A program made the translations under genes and the position numbers. The notes under the pieces were generated by a model. It was given only the letters and a program-made list of their open reading frames with translations. It had not been told where the DNA came from and did not search any database. Of a stretch of DNA of 64,000 nt, positions 35,786 to 44,503 are shown piece after piece. Source of the DNA: Tardiphaga sp. (GTDB lineage Bacteria; Pseudomonadota; Alphaproteobacteria; Rhizobiales; Xanthobacteraceae); assembly GCF_028290495.1 (NCBI RefSeq), contig NZ_JAQGJT010000187.1, positions 1-64,000 on the forward strand, given 5' to 3'. Within the stretch, counting starts at the first letter, position 1. Each line of letters starts with the position of its first letter.

Positions 35786-37390
35786 TCACGCAGCAGCGGC
35801 TAGACCAGTGCCGGCCGGGACGATGGGTGGGATCGCCGCTGCGCCGTGCAGGCGCACCGCATGGGCGACCAGCCCGCGCATGACATTGGCGCGCGCTGTT
35901 TGCGCGATGAAATGACGCGCCGAGGTAAAATAGAGATATTCGAGCGCATTGCAGACGCCGGCAGGACCAGCCGCGGTCAGCGCTGCCGTCACAGCCTCCG
36001 GTAGCGGCTGATCGGCGGCCGTCATGGTCATGCCCATCATCACCACGAGCGCGGGCGGGCTGTAGGGGATGTCATAGGTGAAGGTGTTGGCGGCATCGAG
36101 CGCTGGGCGATCGCCCTTGGCCAGCAATGCAATGCATTTCAGCACGCGCATATGCAGCAGGAAATCGGACTCCGGATCGGCCATCTCGATGCCGCGGTCG
36201 AACAGAATGACGGCTTCGTCGAAGTTGCCCCGCGCCTGCCGCAACTGACCCATCACGGGCAGCGCCGCCGCGAAGTCGGCCGTGCGCGTAAACGCGCGTT
36301 CGGCGAGGTCCTCGGCGAGTTCGAGATGACCGCGGTTGACGAAGTACAGCAACTTGGCCGCAGCCAGCATCAGCAGCGGATTGTTCTCGATGGCCGGCAG
36401 ACAATCCAGCGCGGTGGTCTCGATTTCGCCCTCGATCTCGGCGCGTTCGTCGCTGCTGACGCCGGTGAAAGGATTGGCGAGCACAAGGCGCGCGAACAGA
36501 TGCAGGCACCATTGCAGCGCAATGTCGGGATCAGCGGGATTTTCCGCGCGCGCGGCGCTGAGCTCCTGGCCCTTCTTGAGCCAGGCCGGATTGGACGACG
36601 ACAGCAAGGTCGAGGCCTTGCGCAGACGGATGTCGAGGGGCTGGTCGGAGGGCGTGCCGAGGCCGGCCGAGGCATGGGTGAGCGCGTTTCGCAGCTCTTT
36701 GATCGTGCCGCGCGAAACCCGTGTCGCTTCCGACGCCAAGGATGCGCTGTCGGTGAGGTCGAGGCGGAACGCCCTGACGATGTGTTTCGACGGCATCTCG
36801 CGCAGGGTCGCCGTGCAATCCGGCCGATCGTCGGTGCTCTGAAAGCTCACCTGCAAGACATAGCGCAGCCCGCTTGCGGCAAGGTGGCGCAAGTCGTCGA
36901 CGATGACGATTTTCTGCGCGGGTGACATGCCGGCGGCGACCCCGTCGCGCAACTGATCGAGCAGCGATGACGCCCGCGTGTCGATGCGGTCGCCTTGCCC
37001 GGCAAAGGCCGGAACGATGGCGAGCCAGGCATCGATCGGTCCCGACTGCGGTGACGCCATGATCGGCACCGCCAATGGTTCGGCGATCCAGAGATAACCC
37101 TCGCCATATTGCGTGGCGATGTAGCGGGGCGACTTGGCGCTGTCGCCGAGCTTGGTACGGAGCCGGTTGATCAGGAAATCGACATTGCGCTCGGAGGCGT
37201 CGGAGTCCAGTGACGCGATCTCCTCGAGCAGCCGGCTACGCGACATCAACTGATGCGGGTTGCGCGTAAAGGCAAGCATCAGGACCCGCTCGTTGCGGGT
37301 GAACTGGATGGTCTTGCTGCCGCGTCGCGCGAACAGGCAGGTCTCGTCCAGGATAAGCTCTCCGAAGGAGAGACTTTGCGCCTTGCTCAT
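35786..37390 (-). CDS. Winged-helix transcription regulator with large C-terminal (TPR-like) domain
   Basis: 534 residues from the ATG at 37390, with TGGAG upstream. The N-terminal 100 residues are an OmpR/PhoB-type winged helix (FTRNERVLMLAFTRNPHQLM, SERNVDFLINRLRTKLGD, YIATQYGEGYLW) without a receiver. The rest is helical with TPR-like repeats (LAEDLAERAFTRTADFAAAL, PVMGQLRQARGNFDEAVILF). There is no membrane segment, so it is a soluble CadC/HilA-like regulator. It is divergent from the autotransporter gene across a 368-base spacer, which suggests that it controls it, and perhaps itself. Confidence 0.8.
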   Translation of the reverse strand: MSKAQSLSFGELILDETCLFARRGSKTIQFTRNERVLMLAFTRNPHQLMSRSRLLEEIASLDSDASERNVDFLINRLRTKLGDSAKSPRYIATQYGEGYLWIAEPLAVPIMASPQSGPIDAWLAIVPAFAGQGDRIDTRASSLLDQLRDGVAAGMSPAQKIVIVDDLRHLAASGLRYVLQVSFQSTDDRPDCTATLREMPSKHIVRAFRLDLTDSASLASEATRVSRGTIKELRNALTHASAGLGTPSDQPLDIRLRKASTLLSSSNPAWLKKGQELSAARAENPADPDIALQWCLHLFARLVLANPFTGVSSDERAEIEGEIETTALDCLPAIENNPLLMLAAAKLLYFVNRGHLELAEDLAERAFTRTADFAAALPVMGQLRQARGNFDEAVILFDRGIEMADPESDFLLHMRVLKCIALLAKGDRPALDAANTFTYDIPYSPPALVVMMGMTMTAADQPLPEAVTAALTAAGPAGVCNALEYLYFTSARHFIAQTARANVMRGLVAHAVRLHGAAAIPPIVPAGTGLAAAA

Positions 37391-37575
37391 ACCAACTCCA
37401 GTCGCGCTTTTGGACCTAGCACCAAAGCCGGGCATCGGTTGTGAAACGGGCGCCCCTGCGCCTGTCTGCTTGTTCCTTAACCTGACACCAGCGCCGAATC
37501 GAACACAGCGTTCCGCACGCCACGCGCGGAAACGACATAGCGGTATTTTACACTTGCTGTCATTTGCACGCATAG

Positions 37576-37634
37576 ATTGTGGAATGTTGTGGCATTGTTT
37601 CGAATTGTTTGGCAATTGTTAGAAAGCGTGTTGT
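37576..37634. promoter_or_regulatory. Array of TTGT motifs in the divergent spacer
   Basis: TTGT occurs at 37577, 37587, 37595, 37605, 37616 and 37631, mostly inside ATTGT and about one helical turn apart. The stretch is markedly AT-rich against the rest of the window. It could be the binding region of the winged-helix regulator encoded beside it, since such regulators bind direct repeats near 10-11 bp apart. This is inference. The remainder of the spacer 37391-37758 shows no other element. Confidence 0.4.
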
Positions 37635-37758
37635 TTCAGTTACTTATAAATTTCGTTTTGGGCACATAACCCTGAAGTCGGTTGTGAAGGTGCCCCGGTC
37701 CGGTGTTGAACTGCCATCCAGCAATGCGCCACGGGCGTGGAATTGACGGGGGGCGAGC

Positions 37759-40700
37759 ATGCAGTTTGGTCGGGCACAGGGGTGGATGCAGAGTGCCGCG
37801 AGCGCGGCTTTGGCGTTCGGGGTGTCGGTCGCGACGGCAACATTGGCGCAAGCCGCATGTACGCCGGCAGCGACCGCACCGACGCCTGCGCCGGGGACCA
37901 CGGTGACTTGCGATTTGACGACCATCAATCAGAATCCGTCTTCGGGCTATGGCACCGGCATTCAAACGGGCATCACGATCGACGTCCTCAATGGCGCGAC
38001 AGTGCAGGGAACGGGCGGCGCCGGCCGCGGCATCTGGGTCGGAGACGCCACGATCCGCAACGGTGTTGGCGCTTCGATTCTGGGCGGGCTTAACGGCATC
38101 TTGAGTGCCGGAGGGATCACCGTAAACAATTCCGGGACGATCACCGGCACGACGGGCACCGGCATCAGTGCGTCCTCGAACGTGACGCTGACCAATCACG
38201 CCGGCGGCGCCATCCTCGGCGCAGTCGACGGCATCAAATCGACCACCGGCTCCATCACCCTCGATAATGCCGGGAGCATCATCGGAACGAGTGCGTCGGC
38301 CATCGATGCCCTCACCGACATCACGGTGATCAACCGCGCTGGCGGTGTCATTTCCGGTGGGCCAGGTGCCATATTCGCACGTGGTGGCAACGTCACCCTC
38401 GACAATTCCGGGAGCATCACGAGCGCAGGTACGACCGTTTCCGCCTTTGATCGTGTGACGCTGATCAACCGGGCCGGAGCAACTATCAGCGGCGGCGTCA
38501 TCGGAGGTAATGGTCTTGACGTGAACAATTCCGGAAATATCGACGGCGTAGGTGGCCAGAATGCCAAGGTGGTCAATACCGCGACGGGTACGATTGGTAT
38601 AATAGGCCTATCTGGGGGGACGGGCGATATCGATAATTTCGGTACCGTGACGTTGAGCGTCGCGGGGGCCGGTACTCTGATCAATCACGCCGGCGGAAGC
38701 ATTGCCAGCGTCACCGCTGTGAACATGTCCGTTGCCAATTTCGGCAGCATTGGCACCGTCGGGGCTGGTGCCGGCGGCGGAGTGCAACTCGTCAACAATG
38801 TGGGAGCAATCATCGATGGCCCGCTCGCCGGGGTCGCTCTGAGCGCCACAGCCACCGCTTCGTCGATCTCTAACGCAGGTGCCATCAGCGGCGGCACCTA
38901 TGGGGCTATTATCGAGAACGGCGGCAACACGGTCACCAACCTCGCCGGCGGCACCATCAGCGGCGCCAGTACTGGGATAGCTTTGCTGGTCAGCGGCAAC
39001 ACGGTCGCCAATCTCGCCGGCGGCAACATCACTGGCGGGGCGTCCGGCGTGCTTTCCTTTCTCGATGTCTCCATCACCAATTCCGGAACGATTTCAGCTA
39101 CAGCCACACCGGGCGCCGGCCTCGCTGTCGTCGGCGCGTTGCAACTGGTCAATACTGCCGGAGCGAGCATCAGCGGCCCGGACTACGGAATTGCAGCAGG
39201 CGGCAACTCATCGATCGTCAACGCCGGGAGCATCAGCGGCGGAACCGCTGCGATCCGGTTCGCCGCCGGCGGCAATACACTCACGCTGCTGCCGGGCTCC
39301 GTCATCTCCGGCAATGTCATCGGCTTTGGCAGCGACACGTTGCAACTCGGCGGCATTGGCGCCGCGAATCTCGATATCTCGCAATTTTCCGGCTTCACCA
39401 CTTTCACCAAGTTCGACTCGTCGATCTGGACGCTGACCGGCACCGCGACCTATACGGCCCCCGTCAACGTCAATGGCGGCACGCTCGCGGTGAACGGCAA
39501 TCTCGCTTCCGCCAGCCTGCTGACAGTCAATGCAGGCGGCATCCTCGGCGGCAATGGCATCGTGGGCGTCACTGCCATCAATGGCGGCACGCTGGCACCC
39601 GGCAATTCCATCGGTACGCTCACCATGAGCAGCCTGACCATGACCGCGGCCTCGACCTATCTGGTGCAGGTCTCCGGCACGTTGTCGGACAAGGCGGTCA
39701 TCACCGGCACCGCCGCTATCGCCGGCAACGTCAGCGTCGATGCGCTGGCGCGTCTCACATCGACCACGACTTATACGATCATCAATGCGGGCACGCTGAC
39801 CGGCACATTCGACACCGTCTCACTCACAAACAATTTTGCGCGCAATGTACGGCTGAGCTATGTCGGCAATGACGTGCTGCTGACCCTCGATCCCGGCTTG
39901 CTCAGCCCGATCTTGCCAGGCAATGCCTCGATCAATCACAGGAATGTCGCCGCCGGCATCGACAATGCACTGGAGGGCGGGGCGACCATGCCCGCGTCGT
40001 TCAACTCGCTGTTCGCGCTGAGTGGCAACAATCTCCTCCATGCACTGACGCAGATTTCGGGCGAGACCTCAACCGGTTCGCAGCAGACCACTTTCGATGC
40101 CATGACCCAGTTCATGGGCGTGTTATCCGATCCCTTCACCGCCGGTCGCGGCGGCACCGCGCCCGGTGCGTTCGCATACGCCGCCGAGAGCGACGCTCTC
40201 GCTTACGCGCCGGGCGGCCGCAAGCGCACCCGCACCGAACGCGATGCCTATGCCATGTTCACCAAAGCACCGCCGCGCACTTATGAGGCGCGCTGGAACG
40301 TGTGGGCCGCCGGCTTCGGCGGGTCGCGCACCACCGATGGAAATACTGCGCTTGGCTCGAACCGCACCACCGGCAACATCGCTGCTGCTGCCGTCGGTGC
40401 CGACTACTGGTTCTCGCCGTCCACCGTGGCCGGCTTCGCGCTGGCCGGTGGCGGCACCAGTTTCTCCGTCGCGGGCGGCGGCAGCGGCCAGTCCGACCTG
40501 TTCCAGGCCGGCGCCTTCATTCGTCACACCATCGCGTCGTCCTATATCACCGCGACGGCTGCCTACGGTTGGCAGGATATCAGCACCGATCGTCTGATCA
40601 CCGCGGTCGGCACCGAGCGGCTGCGCGCCAACTTCAATGCCAATGCGTTCTCCGGCCGGATCGAAGCCGGCAATCGCTGGCTGTTGCCCGAACTCTACGG

Positions 40701-41166
40701 CATCGGTCTCACGCCTTACGCCGCAGGGCAGGTCACCGCCTTCGACCTGCCGGCCTACGGGGAAACCTCTGCCAGCGGCGCCGGCGGTTTTGCACTGAAC
40801 TACACAGCGAAGACCGTCACGGCCCTGCGCGGCGAACTCGGCCTGCGCAGCGACAAGTCGTTCGCCGTCAACGACGCCGTGCTGACGCTGCGCGGCCGCG
40901 CCGCCTGGGCCTATGACAACAACATCGACCGCAATGTCAGCGCCGCGTTCCAATCGCTGCCGGGTTCGACCTTCACCGTCAACGGCGCCCAGGCCGCCCG
41001 CAACGCCGCGTTGACAACGGCCTCGGCAGAGGTGTCCTTCAACGGCGGCTGGTCGCTGGCTGGAACCTTTGAAGGGAGTTCTCCGACGTCAGCCGCTCCT
41101 ATGCCGGCAAGGGCGTGGTGCGCTACGCGTGGTGAGCGGGTCCAGCGCATGGTTACCCAAAGCTAA
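37759..41166 (+). CDS. Autotransporter adhesin-like protein, with a frameshift at the C-terminus
   Basis: 1135 residues. A signal peptide ends near TLAQAA. Residues about 30-570 are beta-helix repeats (NNSGTITGTTGTG, NHAGGAILGAVDGI). A PATR-like repeat follows (GGTLAVNGNLASASLLTVN) at about 570-630, then a linker and a 12-strand-type barrel from about 830. The barrel would be expected to end in an aromatic. Here the last residues read PARAWCATRGERVQRMVTQS, but shifting one base after GAAGGGAG (41071-41078) gives SDVSRSYAGKGVVRYAW and a stop at 41133-41135. That is a classical beta-signal, so one G seems lost. The gene lies divergent from a regulator. Confidence 0.82.
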   Translation: MQFGRAQGWMQSAASAALAFGVSVATATLAQAACTPAATAPTPAPGTTVTCDLTTINQNPSSGYGTGIQTGITIDVLNGATVQGTGGAGRGIWVGDATIRNGVGASILGGLNGILSAGGITVNNSGTITGTTGTGISASSNVTLTNHAGGAILGAVDGIKSTTGSITLDNAGSIIGTSASAIDALTDITVINRAGGVISGGPGAIFARGGNVTLDNSGSITSAGTTVSAFDRVTLINRAGATISGGVIGGNGLDVNNSGNIDGVGGQNAKVVNTATGTIGIIGLSGGTGDIDNFGTVTLSVAGAGTLINHAGGSIASVTAVNMSVANFGSIGTVGAGAGGGVQLVNNVGAIIDGPLAGVALSATATASSISNAGAISGGTYGAIIENGGNTVTNLAGGTISGASTGIALLVSGNTVANLAGGNITGGASGVLSFLDVSITNSGTISATATPGAGLAVVGALQLVNTAGASISGPDYGIAAGGNSSIVNAGSISGGTAAIRFAAGGNTLTLLPGSVISGNVIGFGSDTLQLGGIGAANLDISQFSGFTTFTKFDSSIWTLTGTATYTAPVNVNGGTLAVNGNLASASLLTVNAGGILGGNGIVGVTAINGGTLAPGNSIGTLTMSSLTMTAASTYLVQVSGTLSDKAVITGTAAIAGNVSVDALARLTSTTTYTIINAGTLTGTFDTVSLTNNFARNVRLSYVGNDVLLTLDPGLLSPILPGNASINHRNVAAGIDNALEGGATMPASFNSLFALSGNNLLHALTQISGETSTGSQQTTFDAMTQFMGVLSDPFTAGRGGTAPGAFAYAAESDALAYAPGGRKRTRTERDAYAMFTKAPPRTYEARWNVWAAGFGGSRTTDGNTALGSNRTTGNIAAAAVGADYWFSPSTVAGFALAGGGTSFSVAGGGSGQSDLFQAGAFIRHTIASSYITATAAYGWQDISTDRLITAVGTERLRANFNANAFSGRIEAGNRWLLPELYGIGLTPYAAGQVTAFDLPAYGETSASGAGGFALNYTAKTVTALRGELGLRSDKSFAVNDAVLTLRGRAAWAYDNNIDRNVSAAFQSLPGSTFTVNGAQAARNAALTTASAEVSFNGGWSLAGTFEGSSPTSAAPMPARAWCATRGERVQRMVTQS

Positions 41167-41214
41167 ATCCGTTACGTTGAAGAGTCCTTAAAACATTTCG
41201 ACCAACGTGCGCGG

Positions 41215-42426
41215 ATGACGCGCAGAGTTCGTTTGTATCTTGTCGGCTCCGTCGTCCTTGTATCGCTTGCGGGTTGCGGCAAAGGTCTGTTTCAGACCGA
41301 AGAGCGTGAACCCTGGCGTGCCGAGGCTGAGGTTGCTTGCCTTAAATCCGGAACCGTGAAGGAGGGGGCCGATCTCGTTCGGATCAACCCGATTTCCGGA
41401 CCGGGCGTTTGCGGCGCCGAATTTCCGCTCAAGGTCGCAGCCCTCGGCGAGAGCAACAGCAGCTTCGGTTTCGCCGACGAAAACCTGCGCCCGCCGGGCA
41501 GCGTCGGCAATTCCGGCAATCAGCCGCGCTGGCCGGTGCAGCAGCAGCCGGTTGCGCGCGCGGCGAATTCCTATCCCGCCAATACTTCCTCCGGTTCATA
41601 TCCGGCAGCCACAAGCCCGCAACCCGGCTACGGCGCTTCGTCCAACGGTCCTATCTCGCTGAACGCGCCGGGCGTCGCCGATCCCGAAGAGTCCGAACTG
41701 TCACCGGAGCCCTCGCCCGAGCCGGAGCGCGCGCCACGTCGCGCGCTCTATGGCCGCTACAGTTCCGGCGTGCAGCCCGCGCCACAGGTCGATGAGCAGC
41801 CGCGGCTCGGCCCCGGGCAGGGCAACGTTACCGGCTCGGTCGGGCCGGTCGCGCTCAAGCCGACGGCGACCCTGGCCTGTCCGATCGTTTCGGCGCTCGA
41901 CCAATGGCTGGCGGAATCAGTGCAGCCAGCCGCCCAGCGCTGGTTCGGCGCCCGCGTCGTCGAGATCAAGCAGATTAGCGCCTATTCCTGCCGCGGCATG
42001 AATGGCAATTCGCGCGCGCATATTTCCGAGCACGCTTTCGGCAACGCGCTCGACATCGCGGCCTTTACGCTCGCCGATGGCCGCAAGATCACCGTCAAGG
42101 GCGGCTGGAAGGGCTTGCCGGAAGAGCAGGGCTTCCTGCGCGACGTGCAGGGCGCGGCGTGCCAGGTGTTCAATACCGTGCTGGCGCCGGGCTCCAACGT
42201 GTTTCACTATGACCATATCCATGTCGACCTGATGCGCCGCTCGTCGCGCCGCGTCATTTGCCAGCCGGCCGCAGTGTCCGGCGAGGAGGTTGCCACGCGC
42301 GCGATGCCGCGCAGCACCTATTCCGGCCGCGATACTTCCGTGACGGGATCGATCAGCGCCCGAACCGCGAAAAAGCCCGGCCGCAAAGCGGCCTATGACG
42401 ACGCGGAAGACTACAAGAACGAGTAG
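41215..42426 (+). CDS. Extensin-like C-terminal domain lipoprotein
   Basis: 403 residues. The lipobox SLAGCG (Cys near 21) marks a lipoprotein. Residues about 90-210 are a low-complexity Ser/Pro/Gly spacer. The C-terminal extensin-like domain contains SEHAFGNALDIAAF and FHYDHIHVDL. This SxHxxGxAxD plus HxH pattern is that of zinc D-Ala-D-Ala peptidases of the M15/LAS fold, so a peptidoglycan endo- or carboxypeptidase role is likely; that last step is inference. The start ATG at 41215 lies 48 bases after the autotransporter frame. Confidence 0.85.
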   Translation: MTRRVRLYLVGSVVLVSLAGCGKGLFQTEEREPWRAEAEVACLKSGTVKEGADLVRINPISGPGVCGAEFPLKVAALGESNSSFGFADENLRPPGSVGNSGNQPRWPVQQQPVARAANSYPANTSSGSYPAATSPQPGYGASSNGPISLNAPGVADPEESELSPEPSPEPERAPRRALYGRYSSGVQPAPQVDEQPRLGPGQGNVTGSVGPVALKPTATLACPIVSALDQWLAESVQPAAQRWFGARVVEIKQISAYSCRGMNGNSRAHISEHAFGNALDIAAFTLADGRKITVKGGWKGLPEEQGFLRDVQGAACQVFNTVLAPGSNVFHYDHIHVDLMRRSSRRVICQPAAVSGEEVATRAMPRSTYSGRDTSVTGSISARTAKKPGRKAAYDDAEDYKNE

Positions 42427-42431
42427 TCGGC

Positions 42432-43067
42432 TCACCTGCGCCAGTACGCCGCCAGGAACATCCGCGTCGCGCTGTTGACCACCTCGGCGATCTGCTCGGG
42501 CGAGGGGGCCGGCGCCGCCTGGAAGATGAACGGCATGAAGAGAGATGCCTGGCAGCACATCATGAATTGCGACGCCGCGAGCGAGCAGTCATCGATCGCC
42601 AGGTCGCCGGCTGTGACGCGCGCCTCAAGATAGGCGGCAAGTCGGCCGATCGTCAGCGCCACCACGTTATTGTAGAAGCGCTGGCCGACTTCCGGCATCC
42701 GCTCCGCGATCGCCATCACCGTTCGGGTCGAGGAGCCGCCGCCGGGCCGGCACAGCAGCTGGATATAGGCGGTGCCGAACTCCTTCAGCGTGATTTCGGT
42801 GTCGCGGGTGGGGTCGAAGTTGAAGGCGCTCTTGCCCTGTTCGAGCACTTCCTGCTCCACGATCGCCTCGAACAGTGCGTTCTTGTCGGTGAAATAGACA
42901 TACAGGGTGCCCTTCGACACGCCGGCGGCGCGGGCGATCTCGCCCATGCTGCCGCCGTCGAAGCCGAGGTCCATGAACACGGCCCGGGCGCCATCGAGGA
43001 TCTGGCGGCGCTTGGCGCTGTCTTCTTCGCCGACAATGGAAAGCGCGGCGTGCTGCGGATGGGACAT
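42432..43067 (-). CDS. TetR/AcrR family repressor
   Basis: 211 residues. The N-terminal HTH is RRQILDGARAVFMDLGFDGG, SMGEIARAAGVSKGTLYVYF with TDKNALFEAIVEQ, the family signature. The C-terminal part is a helical ligand-binding domain. It faces a divergent efflux operon, and the spacer contains a perfect 21-base palindrome, so it should repress both the pump genes and itself until a drug or metabolite binds. Confidence 0.92.
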   Translation of the reverse strand: MSHPQHAALSIVGEEDSAKRRQILDGARAVFMDLGFDGGSMGEIARAAGVSKGTLYVYFTDKNALFEAIVEQEVLEQGKSAFNFDPTRDTEITLKEFGTAYIQLLCRPGGGSSTRTVMAIAERMPEVGQRFYNNVVALTIGRLAAYLEARVTAGDLAIDDCSLAASQFMMCCQASLFMPFIFQAAPAPSPEQIAEVVNSATRMFLAAYWRR

Positions 43068-43152
43068 CGTTAAGCCTGCTGAAGCATTCGCGGGAAACGA
43101 TCACATTTTCGAAAGAGTCGAAATGTCACCGTCCAATATGAGATAACTTATC

Positions 43153-43173
43153 TTGACCGAACCGTTCGGTCAA
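43153..43173. promoter_or_regulatory. TetR-type operator palindrome
   Basis: Arms TTGACCGAA and TTCGGTCAA are perfect inverted repeats separated by CCG. It lies between the divergent repressor and the efflux operon, 86 bases before the repressor ATG and 73 bases before the pump start, so one site could control both promoters. Confidence 0.88.
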
Positions 43174-43245
43174 TGTAAATGCTGTCTCAGTAAATGAGAA
43201 GCGGCGGTTGCCGCCCGTTTTCGTATGACCCTTGAGGAGGCCTCG

Positions 43246-44481
43246 ATGGCCGGACCGCGCGATCAGGCTGCACGTGTTGTTCGTCCCGAGCCGGGCGCTG
43301 GAGACGACGCGCCGGTGCGCGTCGTCTCTTCGGCCTCCGCCGAGGCGCACGCACCGTCATCGGATGCCCCCGTTGGCGAGAGGCCGGCGGAAGCCCCGGC
43401 GGCCGGAGCTGTGCCCGCTGCGGCGCAGCCAAAATCCGGCAAGAAGAAGTTCTTCCTGCTTGGCGTTGCTGCGTTGCTGGCGATTGCCGGCGCGGCTTAC
43501 GGCGTCGAATATTATCTGGTCGGCCGCTTCATGGTCTCGACCGACGACGCCTATGTCCGCGCCAACAATTCCACGCTTGGCGCCCGCGTCGCCGGTCACA
43601 TCGCCACCATCGTGCCCGGCGACAATACCCGCGTGAAGGCCGGCGAAGTGCTGTTCAAAATCGACGACGGTGACTACCGCATCGCGGTTGATGCCGCGCG
43701 CCGCAAGATCGCCACCCAGCAGGCGACGGTCGAACGGATCGGCCGCCAGGTCACCGCGATGCAGAGTTCGGTCGAGCAGGCCAATGCGCAACTGGTGTCG
43801 GCCGATGCGATGTCGAAGCGGGCGCAGCTCGATTTTGAGCGTCAGGATGCCTTGAGCAACCGCGGCTTTGCCTCGCGCGCCATCTTTGAAACCTCGCAGG
43901 CGTCGCGCGACCAGACCGCGGCAACCGTGCAGGCGGCGAAGGCCGCCGTGGACGCCGCGCGCGACAACGTCGAAGTCACCAAGGCGCAGCAGGCCGAGGC
44001 CCGCGCGCAGCTCGCCGAATTGCAAAGCGCGCTCGACAAGGCCGAACGCGATCTGGCTTTCACCGAGGTCAAGGCCCCCGTCGAAGGCATCTTCTCCAAC
44101 CGCCTCGTCAACACCGGCGATTTCATCGCGGTCGGCCAGCGGCTCGCCAATGTGGTGCCGCTCGACAACGTCTATATCGACGCCAACTTCAAGGAGACGC
44201 AGCTGCGCCGCCTGAAGCCGGGCCAGCCGGTCTCCATCGAACTCGATGCCGATTCCAGCCGCGCCATTGAGGGCACCGTCGAGAGTCTCGCGCCGGCCGC
44301 GGGCTCGGTGTTCACGTTGCTGCCGCCGGACAACGCCACCGGCAACTTCACCAAGATCGTGCAGCGCGTGCCGGTGCGCCTGAAGGTGCCCGCCGACGTC
44401 GCGCGCGAAAACCTGCTGCGCGCCGGCATGTCGGTCTATGTCCGCATCAACACCAAGCCCGGCGCCGAGCCCGCGAAGTAA
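43246..44481 (+). CDS. emrA: Membrane fusion protein of an EmrAB-type efflux pump
   Basis: 411 residues from the ATG at 43246, which has GAGGAGG five bases upstream; an ATG at 43225 lacks one. A cytoplasmic N-terminus of about 70 residues precedes one membrane helix (FFLLGVAALLAIAGAAYGVE), then the HlyD/EmrA domains: lipoyl-like VSTDDAYVRANNSTLGARVA, a coiled-coil hairpin (QAEARAQLAELQSALDKAER) and the beta-barrel (VVPLDNVYIDANFKETQL). It links the inner-membrane pump to an outer-membrane channel, which is not encoded here. First gene of the pump operon, under the TetR operator. Confidence 0.9.
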   Translation: MAGPRDQAARVVRPEPGAGDDAPVRVVSSASAEAHAPSSDAPVGERPAEAPAAGAVPAAAQPKSGKKKFFLLGVAALLAIAGAAYGVEYYLVGRFMVSTDDAYVRANNSTLGARVAGHIATIVPGDNTRVKAGEVLFKIDDGDYRIAVDAARRKIATQQATVERIGRQVTAMQSSVEQANAQLVSADAMSKRAQLDFERQDALSNRGFASRAIFETSQASRDQTAATVQAAKAAVDAARDNVEVTKAQQAEARAQLAELQSALDKAERDLAFTEVKAPVEGIFSNRLVNTGDFIAVGQRLANVVPLDNVYIDANFKETQLRRLKPGQPVSIELDADSSRAIEGTVESLAPAAGSVFTLLPPDNATGNFTKIVQRVPVRLKVPADVARENLLRAGMSVYVRINTKPGAEPAK

Positions 44482-44503
44482 CGGCAACAGTCAGGACAGC
44501 GCC

